From NCBI GenBank assembly GCA_012960925.1, contig DUAG01000076.1, positions 1-52,817 on the forward strand: a stretch of DNA of 52,817 nt. The letters run 5' to 3'. The notes under the pieces were generated by a model. That model searched no databases, was not told the origin of the DNA, and saw only the letters and a program-made list of their open reading frames with translations. The DNA comes from Candidatus Manganitrophaceae bacterium. GTDB taxonomy: Bacteria; Nitrospirota; Nitrospiria; SBBL01; JAADHI01. Each line of letters opens with the position of its first letter. Position 1 is the stretch's first letter. The translations under genes and the position numbers were made by a program. Shown piece after piece: positions 18,324 to 26,202 of the stretch.

Positions 18324-19622
18324 TTGAATATTATTTTTTTCCTCCTCATCCTGATTGCTTTTTTTACAACCGGGTATCATCAATTGATGTGGGACACCAC
18401 GGGGGTGGATGCCGTTTCCCCGATGCAGGCCTTAACGGAGGGGATTGTGCTTTCGGCAAAGGGTTCCGTCGAACTCGCCCTCGGCCTGGTCGGAATTATG
18501 GCCTTTTTTCTGGGATTGATGAAGGTGGCGGAGGAAGGAGGACTGCTACGGATTATCGCACGTGTGGTCCGACCCCTCATGGTAAAGCTCTTCCCGGATG
18601 TCCCGGCGGATCATCCGGCCATGGGAGCGATGATCATGAACATCTCGGCAAACGCCTTGGGCTTGGGCAATGCGGCAACCCCTTTCGGTATTCGCGCCAT
18701 GCAGGAGTTGGATAAACTGAACCCCACGAAGGGGACGGCAACCAACGCCATGGCCTTGTTTCTCGCGATCAATACCTCCAGCGTCACCTTGCTGCCGACC
18801 GGAGTCATTGCTTTGCGAGCCGCCGCCGGTTCCAATAACCCAGCGGGCATTCTGGCCACAACGCTCTTTGCGACGCTCTGCTCAACCACTGCAGCCATTA
18901 TCGCTGCGAAAACATATCAGCGATTTTCACCCGTATCCCATTTGCCGGAACCACCTCAATCAGAAGAGCCCCCCCCCCACTCCACCTGTGAAAGAGAACG
19001 AACCCCACAGGAGAACTCCGGTGCTTATCCGAGCTGGGTTTCTTACCTCGCTCTGGGCGGACTGCTTACCTTCATCCCTCTTGCAATCGTTTATGGCAAG
19101 GAAATTGGCCCCTGGATTGTGCCGGGTCTGGCAGTGGGTTTGTTGGCCTTTGGTTTCGCCCGCGGGGTAAACATTTACGAAGTTTTTGTAGAAGGAGCAA
19201 AAGACGGTTTTAATGTTGCTATAAAAATCATTCCTTTTTTAGTCGCCATCCTGGTCGCAGTCGGCATGTTTCGCCACAGCGGGGCAATGGACCTTCTCAT
19301 CGGAACCCTCGGCCATTTCACGGCAATGCTCGGTCTGCCCGCAGAAGCCTTGCCGATGGCCCTGATGCGACCGCTCTCCGGTTCCGGTGCTTTTGGCCTT
19401 TTGGCGGAAACCATTAACAACCCGGCCATCGGTCCCGACAGTTACATCGGGATCCTGGTCAGCACCCTACAGGGGTCCACGGAAACAACATTCTATGTGT
19501 TGGCCGTTTACTTCGGCGCGGTACAGGTACGTCGATCCCGTCATGCCTTGTTCGCCGGACTGACCGCCGACGCGGCCGGGATCATCGGCGCGGTTGCCGC
19601 ATGTTCTTACTTGTATGGGTGA
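18324..19622 (+). CDS. Fused SpmA/SpmB nucleoside-recognition membrane protein
   Basis: A 432-residue inner-membrane protein in which an SpmA-like half (about 1-195) and an SpmB-like half (about 235-430) are joined by a charged Pro-rich linker. Each half carries a Gate/nucleoside-recognition domain with family motifs such as NISANALGLGNAATPFG near 110 and MRPLSGSGAFGL near 350. In sporeformers SpmA and SpmB affect spore core dehydration; fused homologues are widespread in non-sporulating Gram-negatives, with unknown substrate. The start is TTG 18324 with GAGG seven bases upstream. The linker codons contain ten consecutive C at 18969-18978, a slippage-prone tract. Confidence 0.9.
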   Translation: MNIIFFLLILIAFFTTGYHQLMWDTTGVDAVSPMQALTEGIVLSAKGSVELALGLVGIMAFFLGLMKVAEEGGLLRIIARVVRPLMVKLFPDVPADHPAMGAMIMNISANALGLGNAATPFGIRAMQELDKLNPTKGTATNAMALFLAINTSSVTLLPTGVIALRAAAGSNNPAGILATTLFATLCSTTAAIIAAKTYQRFSPVSHLPEPPQSEEPPPHSTCERERTPQENSGAYPSWVSYLALGGLLTFIPLAIVYGKEIGPWIVPGLAVGLLAFGFARGVNIYEVFVEGAKDGFNVAIKIIPFLVAILVAVGMFRHSGAMDLLIGTLGHFTAMLGLPAEALPMALMRPLSGSGAFGLLAETINNPAIGPDSYIGILVSTLQGSTETTFYVLAVYFGAVQVRRSRHALFAGLTADAAGIIGAVAACSYLYG

Positions 19623-19670
19623 TGTGCCTGGATGAACGCCATAATCAGAGCTTCCTCAAGGGTTATTACC

Positions 19671-20078
19671 TTACTTCTCATCACCCCAGTCTCTGACAAT
19701 CGTTTCTGCATCAATAAAGTGTTCCTTCTGATGTCCCCCAAAGCTGCCTTCTTTATGATAGATCCCCTGAACGATCACCCTGCGGTTCAAAATATTGCTC
19801 GCGGGTTTGGTCATCACTACTGTAACGCGATCCTCTCCCACGCCCACAATAAGATCCAAGTATAAACTTCCCCGGCGTCCCGTCTTGACCTCGCCGGACT
19901 GGACCCATCCAAAAATCGTAATCCTCATTCCATCGTGCATGTCTCCAAGATCAGAGAGTTCGACAAGCAGAGGAAGTTCTCTCGCAAGACTGAAGCCCAG
20001 ACAAAGCGTGGCCGAAAAAACAGCACTGAACAATAAAAGAGTGACTCCGGCCCGAAAGTTCTTTTTATGAGACCTCAT
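19671..20078 (-). CDS. Putative periplasmic OB-fold protein
   Basis: A 135-residue protein with a signal peptide (VTLLLFSAVFSATLCLG). The mature part is predicted mostly beta: MRITIFGWVQSGEV, then SLYLDLIVGVGEDRVTVVM, then RRVIVQGIYHKEG. That alternation resembles small OB-fold domains (nucleic-acid-binding-like or CcmE-like). No metal or haem ligand motif stands out. It is transcribed convergently with the SpmA/SpmB gene, leaving 48 bp between their ends. The function is unknown and the fold assignment is a guess from the strand pattern. Confidence 0.6.
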   Translation of the reverse strand: MRSHKKNFRAGVTLLLFSAVFSATLCLGFSLARELPLLVELSDLGDMHDGMRITIFGWVQSGEVKTGRRGSLYLDLIVGVGEDRVTVVMTKPASNILNRRVIVQGIYHKEGSFGGHQKEHFIDAETIVRDWGDEK

Positions 20079-20611
20079 ACAGATGTTCTCAAATCATACA
20101 TTGCAACAGTGAAAATGGATGGGAACATTTTTGATATACATCGAAATTTATTTGTTCATGACTATACTAATAATGTCTCGTGCCTTCAATAAAAAAAAAT
20201 GTTAATCATCTAGTTCACATCCCAAGTTCCGCGATTGATCTTAGGGTGAACCGTCAAGTCTGCTGAAAAATAAGGCCAGAGGCCAAAGGACGACCAAGGC
20301 CTACTCACCGGAGTCCTTTGGCCAATAACGCGTTATTCTCAGAGGAATCGACGATATCATGAGAGTCCAGGATGAATTGCTTTTATAAATATTTTCTCTT
20401 GAGCCTTAAGTTTTATTTTAATTTTTCCGATAATAAGTCAGAGAGGAACTGCGCGAAGCACCGTTCAAATTGAGAAATGACCTCTGGGCCAGTATTGGAT
20501 CTTTTTGTAAACAACGAAACTCTAGAACAGACAAGGGAAATACCCCATAAACCTTTCCGAGAGAGTTTCAGTATTTACTGAATATCCTCAGTCTCGATAC
20601 CGAAAGAAGAC
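20079..20611. other. 533 bp intergenic gap with structured repeat
   Basis: No gene is seen. The left part is AT-rich with A- and T-tracts. The middle holds the structured repeat copy B (listed separately). The right part, up to the chimeric PAS-OmpA frame, has no clear promoter that I can pick. The gap lies between the divergently transcribed OB-fold gene and the decayed motility-like pair, so part of it may be decayed coding sequence. Confidence 0.45.
20253..20337. repeat. Structured intergenic repeat, copy B
   Basis: CAAGTC and AAGGCCAGA are shared with copy A at 11680-11800. They are followed by a perfect 11 bp hairpin, GGCCAAAGGAC (20281-20291) and GTCCTTTGGCC (20313-20323), with a 21-base loop. 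Directly after it lies a perfect 14 bp palindrome, AATAACGCGTTATT (20324-20337). The arms differ from copy A, yet both pair, so the structure is conserved more than the sequence. It may be a structured RNA or a palindromic repeat. It is followed by CTC rather than a T-run, so it is not a classical terminator. Confidence 0.55.
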
Positions 20612-21268
20612 ATGGTAAAAAAAATTGCCAATCACTCGATTTTGCTTGGAGCGGTTTTAGGGTTGCTATTTTGGATCCTAGATTCCGCGATTGATGCTTT
20701 TCTATTTCAGAAACATACGTTTTCTGAACAATTACTCACCCCGAATGGGATGGAAATATATTTTCGTTTGGCCCTTGGAGGTCTTCTTGTCGCTCTCGTT
20801 TGTCTCAGAGTTGAGATCACCAGACAAAAGCTGGCGGAGGAGAAGGCTCGATTCCAAAAGGGGTTTTATGAAAACCTCATCAACAGCAGCATTGATGGCA
20901 TACTGGCCTTCGACAGTGAATGTCGCTACACCCTTTGGAATGCGACGATGGAACGGATTACGGGTATCAAAAAAAAGAATGTCCTGGGAAAAACACAGAA
21001 CGAGATTCATGTTGTGGGACATACAGATAACTTTCCCATACGCAGTACGCTTTTCCAAACAAACTGGGAACTTTCAGTGATCCGCGCATCGAGAGTGGCC
21101 CGGTACCTGATCGAAGCAGGCGACCTTGAACCCGGGCGCTTTAGCGTCCTTGGCCATTCCATGTACAGGCCTGTCGCTCCGAATACCACGGAGGAGAACA
21201 AGCAAAAAAACAGGCGTGTAGAAATAATCATTACCAGGGACAACTACACAGTGAACCCGACGAGGTAA
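20612..21268 (+). pseudogene. PAS sensor / OmpA-MotB deletion chimera
   Basis: This 218-codon frame joins two incomplete proteins. Residues 1-80 form two membrane segments and a coiled coil (TRQKLAEEKARFQKG). Residues 85-130 are the first half of a PAS domain (SIDGILAFDSECRYTLWNAT, ending near VLGKTQ). From about residue 131 it is the second half of an OmpA/MotB peptidoglycan-binding domain: VVGHTDNFPI, then NWELSVIRASRVARYLI, then NRRVEIIIT. The PAS core lacks its C-terminal strands, and the OmpA domain lacks its first strand and helix, so a deletion has probably fused two genes near 20990-21008. The frame remains open and could be expressed, but neither domain should fold normally. A MotA-like gene follows. 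Confidence 0.7.
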
Positions 21269-21273
21269 CGAAC

Positions 21274-22117
21274 ATGAGACCCACTAACTTTATAGGCGCA
21301 TTCATCTGCATACTTGTGTTTATGCTCAGTTTTCTTCTAGGTGATGACAATGTCATCCCCTTATACTTTAACCTGATTGCCCTACTCGTGGTAATCTCCG
21401 GTACAGTTGGGGCTATCTTTCTGAGCTATCCTTTCTTCAGGATAAGGTCCGCGTTTCTTGTAGCCCGAAACGCCTATCTGACCCAACTTCCGAGTCAGGA
21501 CAGCATCATCAAGGCCCTGCTCGGTTTGGCCGTCAGAAGCCGCTATGACGGCATCCTGTCTCTTGAAAAATCACTCGGTCGCTCCGGCACTTCTTTTCTA
21601 AAAGATGCCTTGAATGCCCTCGTCGATGGCCACAGAGAAGATGAGATCAGAGAGGTGCTTTACACAGAAATGTACTTCTTCAAGCAAAGGCGGGAGCAGA
21701 ACGAAAGGGTCTTCAGGAGTATGGCAAGCGCTGCACCCGCCTTCGGGATTATCGGAAGCGTCATCGGCCTGATCGGGATGCTCTCCAATATCGGGGATGC
21801 CAATGTCATCATTCAAACAATCCCGATTGCTTTAACCTCGACCCTTTACGGAATATTATTCAGTAATTTTATCCTCACTCCCATTGCCGAATATATATAT
21901 CCGCACACAAGAAGAACTCCTGCTCCAAAAGCTTATCGTCAGCGGCGTCATGGCCATCAGCAGCGCGCAAAACACCTATACCCTCGAGAAAAAACTCTGT
22001 TCTTTCCTGACCCCCTCGGACCGTCCGAACCACCAGAGAAGTTTTGAGGAGATCCGGAAGAAATATATGAAGATGAGCTTTCAGGAAAGAGAAAGAGAAA
22101 CCATGGGAACGGCATAG
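21274..22117 (+). pseudogene. MotA-like stator protein, frameshifted
   Basis: The first frame (21274 to about 21900) encodes a MotA/ExbB-type proton-channel protein: two N-terminal helices, then AAPAFGIIGSVIGLIGML and SNFILTPIAEYIY with the third and fourth helices. The natural continuation (RTQEELLLQKLIVSGVMAI to ERERETMGTA) is in another frame ending at 22117. The break falls in (AT)5 at 21891-21900; adding one AT unit restores a continuous MotA C-terminus. Read unshifted, the protein ends at 22047 with a foreign tail. GAGG precedes the ATG and the gene sits six bases after the OmpA chimera. It may be a true pseudogene, a phase-variable gene or a sequencing error. Confidence 0.75.
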
Positions 22118-22163
22118 GAAACCAAAGCGTTACGCCAATGATTCAGTATGCCGCAATTTTTCT

Positions 22164-23633
22164 TTAACCCCTCCCTTTCTTCGGGAGGTAGAGATCGGTG
22201 ATCGTTCCGGAAAAGGTATCTGCGGCCATGGCGACTGTTTCCGACAGCGTCGGATGGGGGTGGATGGTCAGGCTGATGTCTTCAGCCGTGCAACCCATCT
22301 CGATGGCCAACGTGGCTTCGGAAACCAGATCTCCGGCATGGACCCCAACCGCACCCATCCCGATAATCTGCTTTGTCTCCGGATCAAACAGGAGCTTGGT
22401 CAGTCCTTCACTTCGACCCAATCCCAATGCGCGTCCGCTTGCCGCCCAGGGAAAAATCCCCTTACCGGTGGCGATGCCGCGATCTGTTGCTTCCTGCTCA
22501 GTCAGTCCGACCCAGGCGACCTCCGGATCGGTATAGGCGACCGACGGAATGACCCTCGTGTTAAAAGCACTATTCATTCCGGCACAAACTTCGGCGGCAA
22601 CCCGGCCTTCATGTGTGGCCTTGTGTGCCAACATCGGCTGACCCACAATATCTCCGATGGCAAAGATATGAGAGATGTTGGTGCGTTGCTGTTTGTCGAC
22701 AGGGATAAACCCTTTTGCATCCACTTGGACGCCTGCCGCTTCTGCGTTGAGCCTATTGCCATTTGGTGCGCGGCCCACGGACACCAGGATGCGGTCGTAA
22801 ACCGTGTCCTTTGGCGCATCCGGACCTTCAAAAGAGGCCTTCAGTCCCTCTTCGAGAGACTGAATCTCCGTAACGCGGGTATTGAGGAGAATGGTTTCAT
22901 ATCGTGCTGAAAGATATCTATGCAGGGGCCGGATCAAATCTTTATCACTTCCCGGCATCAGTTGATCCGTCATTTCAACAACACTGACACGGGAACCCAG
23001 GGATTGAAAGACGCAGGCCATTTCCAAACCAATAATCCCTCCCCCCACCACCAACAGACGCCCGGGAATATCCATAAGCGCCAGGGCGTCGGTCGAATCA
23101 ATCATCCGGGAATCTTCCCAGGGAAAGACCGGAAGTTTGATCGAATGAGACCCCGCAGCGATAATGCACTGATCAAATGAGATGCCTCGCGCGTCCTTAG
23201 TATTTTCAAGACGAAGCGAATGGGCCGAAATAAATCGTCCTGTTCCGCGGAGAACCTGCACTCCCCGTTTTTTGGCCAGGGTCGACAGGCCGCGTGTCAA
23301 CTTCTGAACAACCCCCTGCTCAAAAGAACGCAATTGATCCAGGTCAATTTTCGGCTTGCCAAAGTAAATGCCCTGTTTGACCATCGCCTCCGCTTCATTG
23401 ATAACCTGGGCCATATGCAAAAGGGCTTTGGAAGGAATACAACCGACATTCAGGCAGACCCCGCCAAGCGTTTCATAACGCTCCACAAGAAAAACCTTTT
23501 TCCCAAGGTCTGCAGCCCGAAAGGCTGCCGTATAGCCTCCCGGCCCCGATCCAAGGACGAGAACCTCGGCATGAAGCGTCTCTTTCGCACCTCTTTCTGC
23601 GCCAGAAGAAAGAATTTGGTTCATAGGAATCAT
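22164..23633 (-). CDS. lpdA: Dihydrolipoyl dehydrogenase
   Basis: The FAD-dependent E3 subunit reoxidises lipoamide of 2-oxoacid dehydrogenase or glycine-cleavage complexes using NAD+. The 489-residue protein has the FAD-binding GSGPGGYTAAFRAADLGK near 30, redox-active disulfide GGVCLNVGCIPSK near 57-69, NAD-binding GGGIIGLEMA near 197, second FAD contact FAIGDIVGQPMLAHKA near 330, and the catalytic His-Glu motif HPHPTLSE near 463. No E1 or E2 genes are next to it. It is convergent with the MotA-like pseudogene. Confidence 0.95.
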   Translation of the reverse strand: MIPMNQILSSGAERGAKETLHAEVLVLGSGPGGYTAAFRAADLGKKVFLVERYETLGGVCLNVGCIPSKALLHMAQVINEAEAMVKQGIYFGKPKIDLDQLRSFEQGVVQKLTRGLSTLAKKRGVQVLRGTGRFISAHSLRLENTKDARGISFDQCIIAAGSHSIKLPVFPWEDSRMIDSTDALALMDIPGRLLVVGGGIIGLEMACVFQSLGSRVSVVEMTDQLMPGSDKDLIRPLHRYLSARYETILLNTRVTEIQSLEEGLKASFEGPDAPKDTVYDRILVSVGRAPNGNRLNAEAAGVQVDAKGFIPVDKQQRTNISHIFAIGDIVGQPMLAHKATHEGRVAAEVCAGMNSAFNTRVIPSVAYTDPEVAWVGLTEQEATDRGIATGKGIFPWAASGRALGLGRSEGLTKLLFDPETKQIIGMGAVGVHAGDLVSEATLAIEMGCTAEDISLTIHPHPTLSETVAMAADTFSGTITDLYLPKKGRG

Positions 23634-23846
23634 CCTTGATCATCAAACAGGAAAAGACATGGATATGACTAAAGCCCGGTTGCGGCCTCAGTCATGATAC
23701 ATGATGTCTTCTCAGGCTGCAAACAGCCGCGATCATGCGAAGATGTTCATTCCCTTTTATCCTTCAGACAGGGTATAGTCATGAAAAGAAGCGCGTCAGA
23801 TACACCGTTCCCTGCAATTGCAAATTTTTGTCACTTGGAGCGAATA

Positions 23847-24101
23847 ATGATGAACCGACTTGGCAAGATAAAGCAATTGATACTCTCCCTCCTTTTTTTG
23901 CTATTCATACTCGGATGCAGCAACCCCGAGGAGAAGAGTCAGGAGATTTTTGAAACCGCCCAATTTGAGGAGCAACAAAACAACTTTAAACATGCCCGGC
24001 AACTCTATCAGGAGATTACCAGTAAATACCCGGAGACCTCCTTCGCCTATAAAGCAGCGTCAAGACTGGAAACGCTTGGAGCACAAAATTCCCCAAAATA
24101 A
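23847..24101 (+). CDS. Small TPR-like lipoprotein
   Basis: An 84-residue protein with a lipoprotein signal (LILSLLFLLFILGC, lipobox LILGC-like with Cys near 26), followed by a single TPR-like helical hairpin (FEEQQNNFKHARQLYQEI, then YKAASRLETL). This resembles fragments of BamD/YbgF-type outer-membrane assembly proteins. GGAG at 23837-23840 supports ATG 23847 (or the adjacent ATG 23850). An upstream extension to 23694 is open but has no ribosome binding site and would bury the signal peptide. It may be a truncated member of a larger family, or a genuine small lipoprotein. Confidence 0.65.
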   Translation: MMNRLGKIKQLILSLLFLLFILGCSNPEEKSQEIFETAQFEEQQNNFKHARQLYQEITSKYPETSFAYKAASRLETLGAQNSPK

Positions 24102-24187
24102 ACCACACGTTGCAAAATTCTTTCCGATTGCGTATCTTCTCATTGTGAAGATTTCCTGGGGATAAAAATAAAAAGGGAGGATCACGG

Positions 24188-24511
24188 ATGAGCGAGCAGA
24201 TACATATTTTGATTAACGGGAAAGACATTGAAGTGGATAAGGGAACATCTGTTCTGGCTGCATCAATGAAGGCCGGAGTGAATCATATGCATCTGTGCGG
24301 GGGCCGCGGCCTGTGCTCAACATGCCGAATCCGGATACTGGAGGGGGGAGAACACTTAAGTGAAATGACCACTTTTGAGCGCTTCTCTCTGCGAGGACAT
24401 CTCTCCTTTTCCTCAAAGGTCCGGCTCGCCTGTCAGGCAAAAATAGAAGGAACGGTCCGTTTGGAAACGATTTTTCCGACCATTGGGAAGCTGGACTTTA
24501 AAGGACCTTAG
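24188..24511 (+). CDS. 2Fe-2S ferredoxin
   Basis: A 107-residue plant/adrenodoxin-type 2Fe-2S ferredoxin. Cluster ligands are C-G-G-R-G-L-C-S-T-C (CGGRGLCSTC near 37-46) and a distal Cys in VRLACQAKI near 83. The beta-grasp starts with IHILINGKDIEVDKG. GGGAGG lies eight bases before the ATG. It could donate electrons to the adjacent radical SAM enzyme, whose 3' end overlaps its own by 14 bp on the opposite strand. That pairing is only positional. Confidence 0.88.
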   Translation: MSEQIHILINGKDIEVDKGTSVLAASMKAGVNHMHLCGGRGLCSTCRIRILEGGEHLSEMTTFERFSLRGHLSFSSKVRLACQAKIEGTVRLETIFPTIGKLDFKGP

Positions 24512-25628
24512 TGTCTAGGTGAGGAAGCATCGCAAGCGGAATGTCTGCCTCCTTTCCGGCCCCGTTGGACTGCACAGGCTGAGGATATCTAAAGGTAAGG
24601 TTCTCATAATTTTTGAGGACCACCTCTTCATCGTCCATGTAGAGAAGCGTCTCTTGCGGCAAAATCGCAATCTTTCCTCCGCCCTGCGGAGCATCGATCA
24701 CATAGTGGGGAACCGCCATGCCGGACGTATGTCCGCGCAGGGCGGCAATGATCTTTAGGCCCTTTTCAACGCGTGTTCGGAAATGGTGCGTTCCCTTGAC
24801 CAAGTCGGCCTGGTAGATGTAGTACGGCTTTACACGGATGGCGAGAAGCTTCTGCATCAGTCGCTTCATCACTTCCGGATCATCGTTCACCCCTTCCATC
24901 AAAACAGTTTGACTCCCAAGCGGGATTCCGGCATCGGCCAGCATCCCACAGGCCCGGGACACCTCTGGGGTAATCTCGTCCGGATGGTTGAAGTGAAGAT
25001 TCATATAAAGGGGATGGTAGGCCTTCAGCATGCTGCAGAGCTTTTCTGTAATGCGCGACGGCAAGGACCCGGGCACACGGGTCCCGATCCGAAGGATCTC
25101 CAGATGCGGGATCGCCCGAAGCGCCTTTAACACACGTTCGAGGAGCATGTCCACAACCATGAGCGGATCGCCGCCGGAAAAGATCACATCACGCACTTCA
25201 TGATGCTCGGAAAGATAGGCGACCACCTTCTCAAGATTGTCGGGCGTCAGTGTTCCCGGCGAACCGACAAAGCGTTTCCGCGTACAAAACCGGCAATAGA
25301 TCGGACACTGGTTTGTAATCACCAGGAGAACCCGGTCGGGATAACGATGAACCAAGCCCGGCACAGGACTGTCCTTCTCCTCATACAGGGGATCCTCCGC
25401 CTCACATGCCGCATCGGAATTTCCTTCTTCGCTTGTCGGGACCACCTGCTTCCAGATCGCATCTCCCTTCTTTTTGATGCGGCTCAAGACGTAGGGTGTG
25501 ATCCGCATCGGATATTGGTCCACAATATCCCGGACTTCATTCGCCGGAACACCCAACACCTTCTCAAGGGTTTCAACATCGACAATGCTTTCTTTAAGGT
25601 CTTTCTGCCATTGCTCCACAGGGACCAC
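24498..25628 (-). CDS. KamA-family radical SAM aminomutase
   Basis: A 376-residue radical SAM protein of the lysine 2,3-aminomutase family, which uses SAM, a 4Fe-4S cluster and PLP to shift an amino group from C2 to C3. The cluster motif is CPIYCRFCTRK near 109-119. SGGDPLMV contacts SAM, and DAPQGGGKIAILP near 315 contains the expected PLP lysine. Length and order match KamA/YodO rather than the shorter EpmB. The substrate may be lysine (beta-lysine as compatible solute or antibiotic unit) or another amino acid. The GTG at 25628 starts the frame; the GTG three codons later has GGAG eight bases upstream and may be the real start. MITE copy 2 lies 49 bp upstream. Confidence 0.88.
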   Translation of the reverse strand: MVPVEQWQKDLKESIVDVETLEKVLGVPANEVRDIVDQYPMRITPYVLSRIKKKGDAIWKQVVPTSEEGNSDAACEAEDPLYEEKDSPVPGLVHRYPDRVLLVITNQCPIYCRFCTRKRFVGSPGTLTPDNLEKVVAYLSEHHEVRDVIFSGGDPLMVVDMLLERVLKALRAIPHLEILRIGTRVPGSLPSRITEKLCSMLKAYHPLYMNLHFNHPDEITPEVSRACGMLADAGIPLGSQTVLMEGVNDDPEVMKRLMQKLLAIRVKPYYIYQADLVKGTHHFRTRVEKGLKIIAALRGHTSGMAVPHYVIDAPQGGGKIAILPQETLLYMDDEEVVLKNYENLTFRYPQPVQSNGAGKEADIPLAMLPHLDTKVL

Positions 25629-25677
25629 TCCATCATTAAGTCAGCAGTCGTTTCCGACTATCGTATTTCTTATCTAA

Positions 25678-25853
25678 GGAACCTCTGAATAAGTCATGAA
25701 TTGTTTTTTCAGGGCAATAATGTCCCGCTTCTGCGTTGTAAATCTTAAAAATAGCAGGCTATGGCTTCGCGAGAACCATCCTCTGCGATTTACGCCTTGA
25801 ATCGAAACATTCTATCTCCCGAAAAATTCAACCCAGACTTAATCAGAGGTTCC
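25678..25853 (+). mobile_element. MITE copy 2 (176 bp)
   Basis: A well-preserved copy. The left end GGAACCTCTGAATAAGTC and right end GACTTAATCAGAGGTTCC are 18 bp inverted repeats with one mismatch. CTAA flanks it on both sides (25674-25677 and 25854-25857). The interior carries the 17 bp segment GGCTTCGCGAGAACCAT. It encodes no protein. It lies upstream of the KamA-family gene and downstream of the glutaredoxin-like gene, separating the two minus-strand genes. Confidence 0.93.
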
Positions 25854-25883
25854 CTAACCATTCAGCATGCCACTATTTTCCTT

Positions 25884-26120
25884 TCAAGACTGAGACCCAT
25901 AGGTCGTCTCCAGGTAAGCAAGGATCTTATCTTCGTCGTCAAGGACCCGGTCCTTGTCGACCAGGACCGGCACTAAATACTGCCCGGATACCTCATAGAC
26001 CTCATGGCGATTTCCCTGCCAGGAAGGAACCTCAATTTTTTCATACTCCAACTCCAGGACCTTCAATCGATCACGGACCATTTTACAATAGAAACAGGAT
26101 TCTAGATTATAAAGTTTCAA
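25884..26120 (-). CDS. Glutaredoxin/GST-N-like protein
   Basis: A thioredoxin-fold protein with the motif KLYNLESCFYCKMVRDRL, i.e. a C-F-Y-C redox pair, followed by VPVLVDKDRVLDDEDKILAYL, as in glutaredoxin-like or glutathione-S-transferase N-terminal domains. The frame extends up to a TTG at 26186 (100 residues). The TTG at 26120, with AGGA five bases upstream, gives a standard 78-residue protein starting exactly at the first beta strand, so it is preferred. The cis-Pro before VLVD is present. It follows the ATP-grasp-like gene by a short gap. Confidence 0.8.
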   Translation of the reverse strand: MKLYNLESCFYCKMVRDRLKVLELEYEKIEVPSWQGNRHEVYEVSGQYLVPVLVDKDRVLDDEDKILAYLETTYGSQS

Positions 26121-26202
26121 GCCCTTCCTTTCTTGAAGAACACTCTCATTGAAGAAGAAAGTTGTTCCCTTGATGTGGGCGTTCAATTATACCGTAATCC
26201 TG

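Noticed and set aside
18113..18715. Plus-strand frame of 200 codons overlapping the SpmA/SpmB gene
   Set aside because: It reads out of frame through the well-supported membrane protein and has low-complexity Gly/Arg content typical of a shadow frame.
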